DNA from: Lachnospiraceae bacterium
GTDB taxonomy: Bacteria > Bacillota > Clostridia > Lachnospirales > Lachnospiraceae
Length of the DNA stretch: 64,000 nucleotides
NCBI GenBank assembly: GCA_029071325.1
Contig: JAIEAP010000042.1
Location: forward strand, 62,001-126,000
Direction of reading: 5' to 3'
Part shown: positions 49,132 to 57,724 of the stretch, one piece after another
How positions within the stretch are numbered: the stretch's first letter is position 1
How the letters are laid out: every line of letters starts with the position of its first letter
Translations under genes and position numbers: made by a program
The notes under the pieces: generated by a model
Databases searched by the model: none
Seen by the model: only the letters and a program-made list of their open reading frames with translations
Told to the model about the DNA's origin: nothing

Positions 49132-49890
49132 TTATATGTACTGCCGGTATAAAATCTTTATTCTGCCCTTTTTCGTTTCACCTGACACACCGTCAAAAAT
49201 AAATTTCCCGATGCCACGAACGGAAATTACGTCACCAGGTTTACATATGTATGTGTTATGTAAACGTTCTGCGCCATTGACGAAGATTTTGCCGGATTGT
49301 ATGAACGAAACAGCATGACTGCGTGATTTGCCAGAAAAAGCAGCGATCACATTATCCAGCCGGTTGGAGGCAATAATACTTGTGTGCTCCGTCATATTCG
49401 GAGTGAGGTTTTCGGCCGTCTGAGGAGGTACGATCTGGCACTGCACCACTGTGTGGCGGATTTCGTGTAGTTCCTCCAGAATATACGAACTCATCTCCTG
49501 TCTGACAAATAAATAAAAAGTATTTTGCTTTGCCAGGATATCTCCCAGCTTGTCCCGCTCCAGTCCCAAGCTCATCAATGAACCAAGAACATCACGATGG
49601 GACAGCTCCTGAGCAAACTTGGGATACATCGGTTGCAGCTGGATACATTCAATTGGATAATTCCACTCATAACAAAAAGCATCAGGTAGAAAGGCTGCCA
49701 TCTGACGCTCTGCATTGGGATAACCTCCAAAGACTTCGTGTGTTCCGTAAAGTCTGGGGGTTGCTTCCCGAAGAATATTCAGTTCATGTATTGTCAGAAA
49801 ATTGCTGAAGCAGACAATGCCTTTTTGGTCTGCCTGACGAGCTAGATCCACGAAACGTTTCTCACATAGGATATCTTCATTTACTGCCAT
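49132..49890 (-). CDS. ylmH: YlmH S4-domain RNA-binding protein
   Basis: GYPNAERQMAAFLPD; HRDVLGSLMSLGLERDKLGDI; S4 domain SHAVSFIQSGKIFVNG. Confidence 0.93.
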   Translation of the reverse strand: MAVNEDILCEKRFVDLARQADQKGIVCFSNFLTIHELNILREATPRLYGTHEVFGGYPNAERQMAAFLPDAFCYEWNYPIECIQLQPMYPKFAQELSHRDVLGSLMSLGLERDKLGDILAKQNTFYLFVRQEMSSYILEELHEIRHTVVQCQIVPPQTAENLTPNMTEHTSIIASNRLDNVIAAFSGKSRSHAVSFIQSGKIFVNGAERLHNTYICKPGDVISVRGIGKFIFDGVSGETKKGRIKILYRQYI

Positions 49891-49895
49891 ATACC

Positions 49896-50429
49896 TTACC
49901 TGAAGTCCGTCTGAATCGTGGAACCGGAAAAGCTGTCGAGTATTTCCTGAAAGTCGCCGGATATATCTACTGCTTCCGGCGTGATGATAAATATGTAATT
50001 GGAAATCTTCTGAAGATTTCCGTTGATGGCATAGCAGGAACCAGATGTAAAGTCGATGATCCGCTGTGCGATCTCCAGATCAAGCCCTTCTACATTTAAT
50101 ACTACCGTGCGGTTCATCAGCAGTGTTTCCGTAATCTCTCTGGCATCCTCAAAGGAAACAGGTTTGATGACACATACTGCCATCTGACTGTTCTGCTGCT
50201 TGCGGCCGGAACGCATGGGTGTGATCTTGGTGACTGGCTTCGGCTTTTCCCTGGAAATTACTTCTTCTTCTACATCATCCTCTTCTTTGTTCTTTTTGCT
50301 GAAGCGTTTTTTCTTAGGAGCCTCATCCTCCGGTTCTTCCTCATCATAATAATCATCATCATAGAAATCGTCGTCCTCATCATCTGGATTTAAACGCATG
50401 ACATCCATAAATTTATCAAAAAAACTCAT
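49896..50429 (-). CDS. sepF: Cell division protein SepF
   Basis: Acidic linker; VCVIKPVSFEDAREITETLLMNRTVVLNVEGLDLEIAQRIIDFTSGSCYAINGNLQKISNYIFIITP. Confidence 0.95.
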   Translation of the reverse strand: MSFFDKFMDVMRLNPDDEDDDFYDDDYYDEEEPEDEAPKKKRFSKKNKEEDDVEEEVISREKPKPVTKITPMRSGRKQQNSQMAVCVIKPVSFEDAREITETLLMNRTVVLNVEGLDLEIAQRIIDFTSGSCYAINGNLQKISNYIFIITPEAVDISGDFQEILDSFSGSTIQTDFR

Positions 50430-50449
50430 TGCTGTAATCTCCTAATATT

Positions 50450-51148
50450 TTATTTGTTATAATTGCGGGCTCCGAATATTCCGGTTCCTACACGCACCAT
50501 GGTAGCCCCCTCTTCAATTGCTACCTCGTAATCGCCGGTCATGCCCATAGACAAAATATCCATACATACATTATCAATGTTTTTGTTTCTTATGTCAACA
50601 GATAATTGCCGTATCCCCCGAAAATATTGCCGGTTATCTTCAGGATCATTTACGAGGGGGGCGATGGTCATAAGACCCTGAATACGCAGATTGTCAAGTT
50701 CTGCAATCTGCTCCGTTAAGACAATGGCATCTTCCCGTGTAATGCCGAATTTGGTATCCTCACCGGCAATATTGACCTGAACCAGGATCGGCACTGTGAT
50801 ATTTTTCTTTTTTGCCTGAATGTTGATCTCTTCTGCCAGGCGGAAGGAATCAACGGAATGGATCAGGCTTACCTTGTCAATCACACTTTTTACTTTATTG
50901 CGCTGCAGATGACCAATCATATGCCATTTGATATCATTTGGAAGCTCCTCATGCTTTTCCAGGATTTCCTGTACCTTATTTTCGCCGAAATTGCGAATGC
51001 CTTCCGCATATATTTCTGAAAGCATGGGGATGGGTTTTGTCTTGCTGACGGCGATCAAAGTCACTTCGCTGCGGGAGCGGCCTGCTCTCTGACAAGCTGC
51101 ATTTATCTTCTCTTCCACTTGTATTAAGTTTTCTTTTAACATATTCAA
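50450..51148 (-). CDS. YggS family PLP-binding protein
   Basis: VTLIAVSKTKPIPMLSEIYAEGIRNFGENKVQE; WHMIGHLQRNKVK; LSMGMTGDYEVAIEEGATMVRVGTGIFG. Confidence 0.96.
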   Translation of the reverse strand: MNMLKENLIQVEEKINAACQRAGRSRSEVTLIAVSKTKPIPMLSEIYAEGIRNFGENKVQEILEKHEELPNDIKWHMIGHLQRNKVKSVIDKVSLIHSVDSFRLAEEINIQAKKKNITVPILVQVNIAGEDTKFGITREDAIVLTEQIAELDNLRIQGLMTIAPLVNDPEDNRQYFRGIRQLSVDIRNKNIDNVCMDILSMGMTGDYEVAIEEGATMVRVGTGIFGARNYNK

Positions 51149-51163
51149 CCTCTCTTCCGGTAA

Positions 51164-52549
51164 TTAATTGATCAGATCATCTTCTGCAACGGAACCGCCT
51201 TCCAATGCAATATGATCATATAAGGAAATTCCAAAGTCCATGCCGGGACGGACGATGGCGTATTCTTCATTCTGAAACAGGATATCGATCTGTTTGAACA
51301 CCGCATATCCCTTGTTGACGTTGTACACACCTGTCAGATTTGCATGACTGTTCACCGTGTAGGTATCGTTGGAATCTGGTTTGCGGATCACAGTTCCTGT
51401 CGAAATACCGTCTTCATCAATGAAATATACATTTTCCAGCTGATTGTAAATAGCGGTGGGAACAAAGGAAATACTTTTGTCCTCAGGATTTTGTACATAC
51501 AATCCCAGGGAATTGGAGTCTCCTCCTCTGCTGAAATAATCCTTAGGCACCGTGTAGAAGGATTTTTCGGTAATGGAGCTTGTGGGAATCTTGAGACCAG
51601 TCTGCTTATCCAGCAGGAGTTCCAGGTCTATGTAACGCTCCCCTGCAAAACGTATCATATGATTGTGCAGGAACAATACCATATAATACGCATCCTCTAT
51701 CATGCGCAGTTCATAGTTCACCCAACATGTAGTGTTATCTTTTTTAAATTTGATCTCTATGACAGTGTCTTCCAGCAGACGTTGATAGTTATCCTCCGAA
51801 ATGGGGAAAATGATATTCCAATCCTCGCTGGTAATCAGCTTGTACACCGGATCACCCGCTTCTATCTGACTGTTGTTGGCGATGGTCTTTTTTTCATAAT
51901 CCAAAGGTTGTAGATAGGAAGGTGAAAAGGTATCCAGCGTAACGCTCTCATATCCATCCGTATAGTATGATACCAGACCTGGTTGCCCGGCATATTCCAG
52001 ATGGAATCCTTCCGAGGAGGCGGACACGGTATCCGACATCTGAGACAATGCGTTCTGGCTGACGGCTCCGGTAATCTGTCCGTTGACTTTTTCCTTGAAG
52101 CTATAGACATCATAAAATGAAATATTATCATAGTTTTGCATGAACTGGGCAACCTCAGATTTGAGCCCCTTAAAGTATGAGCTGTTTAAATCAGGCTTCT
52201 CAGGTGCTGCGGTCAGTTGATCGTGAATCTTTCCAGTCTCATCAATGGAATAGACCAGATTGTTCCATGCGGTTTTCGAGTTGTCGCCTGCAAAATAATT
52301 GAGATAACCGGACGCCGGCGCTGTCACTACCTGTTCCTGGCGAATGATAAAACCCTGATAGGTGTGATTTTCAGCAATGGTTCCCTGGGTTACCTCATAA
52401 ATGCGGATATGCTTTGTGGTAAAGTAGGTGAATGCATGAAACAATACATAAATCAAAATAATGACAAACACCACAATGCCGATATTCATATGATAAGGTC
52501 TGCGGTATTTTATAATTTTTTCGTTTTTTTTCGACACAAAAATTACCAC
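51164..52549 (-). CDS. HlyD/membrane-fusion-like protein in the sepF cluster
   Basis: N-term TM then HIRIYEVTQGTIAENHTYQGFIIRQEQVVTAPASGYLNYFAGDN; start ambiguous (GTG/TTG). Confidence 0.75.
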   Translation of the reverse strand: MVIFVSKKNEKIIKYRRPYHMNIGIVVFVIILIYVLFHAFTYFTTKHIRIYEVTQGTIAENHTYQGFIIRQEQVVTAPASGYLNYFAGDNSKTAWNNLVYSIDETGKIHDQLTAAPEKPDLNSSYFKGLKSEVAQFMQNYDNISFYDVYSFKEKVNGQITGAVSQNALSQMSDTVSASSEGFHLEYAGQPGLVSYYTDGYESVTLDTFSPSYLQPLDYEKKTIANNSQIEAGDPVYKLITSEDWNIIFPISEDNYQRLLEDTVIEIKFKKDNTTCWVNYELRMIEDAYYMVLFLHNHMIRFAGERYIDLELLLDKQTGLKIPTSSITEKSFYTVPKDYFSRGGDSNSLGLYVQNPEDKSISFVPTAIYNQLENVYFIDEDGISTGTVIRKPDSNDTYTVNSHANLTGVYNVNKGYAVFKQIDILFQNEEYAIVRPGMDFGISLYDHIALEGGSVAEDDLIN

Positions 52550-52630
52550 CTTGATTTACTTATAATTTGAACAGAAACGTATAAAAATAAGTCTGTAACC
52601 TAATACTATCTTTAAAAAGGAGGACTTATT

Positions 52631-52849
52631 ATGAATTCCAAAGGACTAGATTATACATTGCTGACACTTGTCATTATCGGAGCCGTCAACTGGGGGCTTA
52701 TTGGTTTCTTCCGCTTTGACCTGGTTGCATTTCTGTTCGGCAATATGAGCTGGCTGTCCCGCATTGTTTACGCAATCGTGGGTATTGGAGGACTGTATCT
52801 GCTTTCTGCATACGGCAGGATACGTTCCATCGATAAATCAGCAGCATAA
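52631..52849 (+). CDS. DUF378 small membrane protein
   Basis: LDYTLLTLVIIGAVNWGLIGFFRFDLVAFLFG...SRIVYAIVGIGGLYLL. Confidence 0.9.
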   Translation: MNSKGLDYTLLTLVIIGAVNWGLIGFFRFDLVAFLFGNMSWLSRIVYAIVGIGGLYLLSAYGRIRSIDKSAA

Positions 52850-52857
52850 TTAAAGAT

Positions 52858-52890
52858 AGGTGTCTTAAGTGAAAATTACTTAAGACACCT
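52858..52890. terminator. Intrinsic terminator between the DUF378 gene and the P-loop gene
   Basis: aggtgtcttaagt-gaaaatt-acttaagacacct. Confidence 0.85.
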
Positions 52891-52901
52891 GCATTTTATT
52901 C

Positions 52902-53321
52902 TTATAAAGAAGCTATTACCTTTGCCTTGGCACATTCCGGAAGCTTCGAGGCATCCATGGAAACACTGAGGATAAATTTGACTTTATATTTCTCGCTGAT
53001 AATGTCCAGTTTTTCGATTGCATGTAAAAACTCATCATCTTTGATGTTAGAAATCGTCAGAAAACTGTCTAAGTACATCTCATATAAATCGTGATCCTGA
53101 GATATGATACCACAGATAAAGCCCATAAACTCATCACAATTGTTTAAGGGAAAATCTGCAACATTGATCAAACGGATTTTGGTATCCAGTTCATACATGT
53201 GTTTCTGGCTTTTGTCCAGATATACGATATTTCCCTTGGCTGTCTGAATGGATTCGTTTACATTCTGCAGTAACAGCTTTGTCTTGCCCTTGCCTTTTTC
53301 ACCAGCAATAATATCAATCAT
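52902..53321 (-). CDS. Small P-loop protein, uncharacterised
   Basis: MIDIIAGEKGKGKTKLLLQNVNESIQTAKGNIVYLDKSQKHMYEL (Walker A-like GEKGKGKTK). Confidence 0.75.
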   Translation of the reverse strand: MIDIIAGEKGKGKTKLLLQNVNESIQTAKGNIVYLDKSQKHMYELDTKIRLINVADFPLNNCDEFMGFICGIISQDHDLYEMYLDSFLTISNIKDDEFLHAIEKLDIISEKYKVKFILSVSMDASKLPECAKAKVIASL

Positions 53322-53415
53322 AGTGTTTCCTCCTGAAATTTTCGCGTCCTTGATTTCACAGTGCATATATAATGCCTACCGACATTATACCGCATTCCGT
53401 GATGTTATACAATGG

Positions 53416-54414
53416 TTAGTTGCCATATCCGGTAATTATTTCATTCATCAGAAGATAGAGATCGCTTTTACCGTCGGCCTTCAGTACAATGGAAATAATA
53501 GATTCTCCGGCTCCGTTGGTGGATAACAATACCAGACAGTGTCCTGCCGCTCCCGTGGTTCCGGTTTTACCGCCTACCAGAGAAAAGCCTTCCGGAAAGG
53601 TCTCTCCGTTTGCCACGCGGTATTGGTTGGTGGTGCTCCACTCCTGTGTGCCCGCTGTGCCGTCTGCCTTGGTATATTCCGCCGTGTATTCAGAGGCGGA
53701 GAATATCCGGTAGAAATCTTCATTCGCCATGGCATGATGCAAAAATAAATAGAGATCGTATACGGTCGTATAGTGATCCTCGTTCGGCAGTCCATGTGGA
53801 TTTACAAAGTGAGAGCCGGTAGCGCCCATGCGCAGAGCCTCCGCATTCATTAATTCTGCAAAAGCCTCCTCACTTCCCGAGATATACTCTGCAAGGGCTA
53901 TTGCCGCATCGTTTCCGCTGCGTAACAGCAATCCATATAAAAGCGTTTGTACGGTATACTGGTCACCTGCCACCAGACCGCATTTTGAAGAATCGGATGG
54001 CAGATCCACCGCATGTTCACTGACCGTCACCACATCGGTGAGATTTCCGTGCAGAAGAACAACATATGCGGTCAGGATTTTTGTTGTGCTGGCAGGATAC
54101 ATGCGCTCATAGATGTTCTGAGCATAAGTAACCTCGCGCCGGGATAGATTAAATACTCCTGCAGCGCCCGCCACCTCCGAATGGATTCCTTCTGCCGCCG
54201 TGTTAGTCTGACCGCCGACACAGAAATTCTGCCCAAAATAAGTAAAAGAATCATTGGCTGCATTAGAAGATGCGGTGATACCAACAGTATCTCCGTAAAC
54301 ATCATATGCGTTTTTAAGATCAGCCCCTTCGGCTCCGCAGCCGCACAACCCCACAAGCAGGCACAGGCTGCAGATTGCAGCAAGTATTTTATTTATACAT
54401 TTCACGCCACTCAA
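53416..54414 (-). CDS. D-alanyl-D-alanine carboxypeptidase (S11), putative lipoprotein
   Basis: PASTTKILTA (SxxK), RSGNDAAIALA (SxN), GKTGTTGAAG (KTG); LLVGLCGCG near N-terminus. Confidence 0.92.
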   Translation of the reverse strand: MSGVKCINKILAAICSLCLLVGLCGCGAEGADLKNAYDVYGDTVGITASSNAANDSFTYFGQNFCVGGQTNTAAEGIHSEVAGAAGVFNLSRREVTYAQNIYERMYPASTTKILTAYVVLLHGNLTDVVTVSEHAVDLPSDSSKCGLVAGDQYTVQTLLYGLLLRSGNDAAIALAEYISGSEEAFAELMNAEALRMGATGSHFVNPHGLPNEDHYTTVYDLYLFLHHAMANEDFYRIFSASEYTAEYTKADGTAGTQEWSTTNQYRVANGETFPEGFSLVGGKTGTTGAAGHCLVLLSTNGAGESIISIVLKADGKSDLYLLMNEIITGYGN

Positions 54415-54784
54415 GATCTCCTCTGTCCAGTGATTTGATTAATAATTCTGCCGTTGCCAGGTTGGTGGCAAGCGGAATATTATGCGTGTCACACAGATGA
54501 ATAACATTGTGTACGTCCGGTTCATGGGATTTGGGCGTCAGGGGATCTCTCAGAAAAATAACAAGGTCGCACTCGTTATGTTCTATCTGTGCCCCCAGCT
54601 GCTGCGCGCCGCCTAAATGCCCTGCCAGATACTTGTGTACGTTAAGGTTTGCAACTTCTTCTATCAATCGTCCTGTTGTACCTGTAGCAAAGAGTTCGTT
54701 TTTGCATAAGATACCACGGTAGGCAATGCAGAAATTCTGCATTAATTTTTTCTTGGAATCATGTGCGATCAGTCCAATATTCAT
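54389..54784 (-). CDS. mgsA: Methylglyoxal synthase
   Basis: MNIGLIAHDSKKKLMQNFCIAY; FATGTTGRLIEE; LAGHLGGAQQLGAQI; VIFLRDPLTPKSHEPDV. Confidence 0.97.
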   Translation of the reverse strand: MNIGLIAHDSKKKLMQNFCIAYRGILCKNELFATGTTGRLIEEVANLNVHKYLAGHLGGAQQLGAQIEHNECDLVIFLRDPLTPKSHEPDVHNVIHLCDTHNIPLATNLATAELLIKSLDRGDLEWREMYK

Positions 54785-55899
54785 GAAGATTCCTCCTGTC
54801 CATATTTTCTGGGCTGAAGCCCTACATTTAGAACCAAACCTATACCAAGATACAGCGTCACCAGCGAGGTGAGTCCGTAACTGATAAAAGGCAGTGGTAA
54901 TCCGGTATTGGGGAACATTCCTGTTACGACACAAATGTTCACAAAACTCTGGAAGCCGATCAGTGAGGCAATTCCTCCGGCAATCAGACGGCCGGCAAGA
55001 TTTTTGGCTTTTCGGGCAACCAGAAGACATTCGATGGTGATGAACAGCAGTAATACGATGATCAGCGCCGTACCGAAAAAGCCCATCTCCTCTCCCACGA
55101 TAGAAAAAATAAAGTCGGTCTGAGGTTCTGAGATGAAGTTGCCGTTCTTGACCGAGGCAATATCCGTATTATACAGTCCTTTTCCCCACATCTGTCCGGA
55201 ACCTATCGCCATAATGGAGTTTTGCTGCTGATAGGCGATATTTGGATATTTTTCCGGTTCCAGCCAGCCTAAGATACGCAGCGCCTGATTACCGGTGAGG
55301 ATTTCCTGACCCGGCTGTAAAATCAGTGTCAGCAGAACAATGATGGAGGGAACGGATATCGCCAGCGCACCCACTACTATTTTATAACTTAATCCCGCCA
55401 GAAACAAGAGGGCGATGAAAATTAATGCAGTTACAATGGTAGTGGACAGATCCGGTTCTTTGTAGATCAGTACCAGAGGGATGCCGGCAAGGATCATGGA
55501 CAGCCCCAGTATTCGGATGGTGTTGAGTTTTTCACGGTATTTCTGCAGGAAATAGGCAAAAAACAAAATCAACAGTATCTTGCCAAGCTCCGAAGGCTGG
55601 AAACGTACACCGATGGTAATCCATCTCGTGGCCCCCTTACTGGACTCTCCAATGCGGAATATAGCGGCAAGAAGCGCTATGTTCAGAAGATAGATCGGCC
55701 AGGCAAACTTCAATATGAAATTGTAGTCCATCAGAGACACAATGACCATAACGACAAGTCCTATGGCGAAGCCGGCAATCTGTCTGCTCTGTACAGAGGG
55801 CTTCGCACTGCCGACTACCATGATGCCGATGATGGTCAGTGCAACTACATAGAACACTAGCCGAAACCTGTAATCTCTCAAATGATACTGTTTTAACAT
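54781..55899 (-). CDS. rodA: Rod shape-determining protein RodA (SEDS)
   Basis: MLKQYHLRDYRFRLVFYVVALTIIGIMVVGSA; GATRWITIGVRFQPSELGKI; GMFPNTGLPLPFISYGLTSL. Confidence 0.95.
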   Translation of the reverse strand: MLKQYHLRDYRFRLVFYVVALTIIGIMVVGSAKPSVQSRQIAGFAIGLVVMVIVSLMDYNFILKFAWPIYLLNIALLAAIFRIGESSKGATRWITIGVRFQPSELGKILLILFFAYFLQKYREKLNTIRILGLSMILAGIPLVLIYKEPDLSTTIVTALIFIALLFLAGLSYKIVVGALAISVPSIIVLLTLILQPGQEILTGNQALRILGWLEPEKYPNIAYQQQNSIMAIGSGQMWGKGLYNTDIASVKNGNFISEPQTDFIFSIVGEEMGFFGTALIIVLLLFITIECLLVARKAKNLAGRLIAGGIASLIGFQSFVNICVVTGMFPNTGLPLPFISYGLTSLVTLYLGIGLVLNVGLQPRKYGQEESS

Positions 55900-55933
55900 A
55901 ATACGATTACTTCCTGTTATTGCGTTACTGCTA

Positions 55934-56209
55934 TTAATTTCCCGCGTGATGGATATCCTTGATGGGGATATTGGCAAACAGTGCGGGAACACTGCCGTTA
56001 TCAGAGTCAGATTCTGTCTGTGTGATCTGGATATCCAACCCTTCCGCGTCAATCTCCATGTACTTTGATATTACCTGAATAATATCATTCTTAATGTTCT
56101 CCATAACATCCGGGGAACAATTGGCGCGGTCGGAAATCAATAATAATTTCAAACGATCCTTGGCAACGTCTCCGGAATTCTTTTTCTTAAAAAAGTCCAT
56201 AAATCCCAT
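55934..56209 (-). CDS. minE: Cell division topological specificity factor MinE
   Basis: KNSGDVAKDRLKLLLISDRANCSPDVMENIKNDIIQVISKYMEID. Confidence 0.95.
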   Translation of the reverse strand: MGFMDFFKKKNSGDVAKDRLKLLLISDRANCSPDVMENIKNDIIQVISKYMEIDAEGLDIQITQTESDSDNGSVPALFANIPIKDIHHAGN

Positions 56210-56221
56210 ACTGTTATCCCC

Positions 56222-57013
56222 CTAGTTTTTCTTGAATAAGCCGACAAATTTAGACCATACGCCGTTCTTGCTGTCCAAATCCAGCAGAGGGATATCTTCA
56301 CCCAAAATACGCTTGCAGATGTTGGAATATGCCTGTCCTGCAAGGGAATTGGAGCCAACCAGCGGTTCCCCCTGATTGGTGGATATTACGATCTGCTCAT
56401 CGTCCGGTACCGCACCGATCAGATTAATGGCAAGAATTTCCTGAACATCTTCGATAGACATCATATCGCCGCGTTTTACCATGTCGATGCGGACACGGTT
56501 CACGATCAGTTCCGTTCTGCCGATCTCATTGGCCTCTAACAGTCCGATGATGCGGTCGGCATCACGGATTGCCGATACTTCCGGTGTGGTCACGATTAAG
56601 GCGCGATCCGCACCGGCAATGGCGTTTTTAAATCCCTGTTCGATGCCGGCCGGGCAATCTAACAGTATGTAATCAAACTCCTCACGCAGTTCGTCCACCA
56701 GTTTCTTCATCTGTTCTGGTGTGACAGAGGTTTTGTCCCTGGTCTGTGCGGAAGGAAGCAGGTAAAGCTCAGGATATTTTTTATCCTTGATCAGCGCCTG
56801 CTTAATTCGGCAGTTCCCCTCTACCACATCCACCAGATTGTATACGATCCGGTTCTCCAACCCCATAACTACATCCAGGTTGCGCAGCCCGATATCGGTA
56901 TCGATCAGCACCACTTTCTTATTCATCTGTGCCAGACCCGTTCCCACGTTTGCTGTGGTTGTAGTCTTGCCTACGCCGCCTTTGCCTGATGTTATTACAA
57001 TTACTTCACTCAT
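56222..57013 (-). CDS. minD: Septum site-determining protein MinD
   Basis: VIVITSGKGGVGKTTTTANVGTGLAQMNKKVVLIDTDIGLRNLDVVMGLENRIVYNLVDVVEG. Confidence 0.98.
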   Translation of the reverse strand: MSEVIVITSGKGGVGKTTTTANVGTGLAQMNKKVVLIDTDIGLRNLDVVMGLENRIVYNLVDVVEGNCRIKQALIKDKKYPELYLLPSAQTRDKTSVTPEQMKKLVDELREEFDYILLDCPAGIEQGFKNAIAGADRALIVTTPEVSAIRDADRIIGLLEANEIGRTELIVNRVRIDMVKRGDMMSIEDVQEILAINLIGAVPDDEQIVISTNQGEPLVGSNSLAGQAYSNICKRILGEDIPLLDLDSKNGVWSKFVGLFKKN

Positions 57014-57031
57014 GTAATGAGACCTCCTGTT

Positions 57032-57709
57032 TTATATATTGTTTAACAAACCTTTTGTGATAGGCTCGATCAATATGCTGTCTTCTTCTACTACTGCTAT
57101 CTGTGGTTCCATGTTACGCTTACGGTTTTTAATGGCGCTTAAGGGTCCGCAGTCACTGCTGCGGCCAATGACATTTCCGATTTTGATCTGTACCGGATCC
57201 ATATCAAGCGCTGCCACAAATGCGTGTGGATTGCCGGCTGCGCCTGCATAAGCATTGCCCTTCAGGGAGCCTAATACTACAATATTCCCTTTGGCGATGA
57301 CCTTGGCGCCTGGATTTACGTCGCCCAGGATCACCAGGCTTGTCTCACATTCCAATACCTGACCGTTGCGCAGGGTTCCCTTATAGAACTGCCCGCTTCG
57401 TCCCGTCTGTTCGTCATCAAATGCACGGATCTTGTCGGCGCAGTATGCCGCGGTCTGCTCATCCCTGTCCAGCACACATACAATCTCAATGCTGCTGTTA
57501 TCCGTGATCACATCCATGATCTGCAGCTGCTCCTCCTGGCTTAACTCCCGACCTTCAAAGGACAAAGCAATTCTCGCATTGCGGAAGAATTTGTCGGAAT
57601 CATGAAGCTTCTTAGCAAGATCATCGAGCAGATCCGAAAACGAGCAATTGGAATCTAATATCAGGTTAATACCGTGCGGATTACTCTTCAATATAACTGG
57701 CTGTGTCAT
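57032..57709 (-). CDS. minC: Septum site-determining protein MinC
   Basis: C-terminal GQVLECETSLVILGDVNPGAKVIAKGNIVVLGSLKGNAYAGAAGN. Confidence 0.95.
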   Translation of the reverse strand: MTQPVILKSNPHGINLILDSNCSFSDLLDDLAKKLHDSDKFFRNARIALSFEGRELSQEEQLQIMDVITDNSSIEIVCVLDRDEQTAAYCADKIRAFDDEQTGRSGQFYKGTLRNGQVLECETSLVILGDVNPGAKVIAKGNIVVLGSLKGNAYAGAAGNPHAFVAALDMDPVQIKIGNVIGRSSDCGPLSAIKNRKRNMEPQIAVVEEDSILIEPITKGLLNNI

Positions 57710-57724
57710 AAATCTTTTTCCTCC

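Noticed and set aside
54785-55030. N-terminal extension of mgsA in the ORF track
   Set aside because: Overlaps rodA in another frame; methylglyoxal synthase begins at MNIGLIAHDSKKK (54784).
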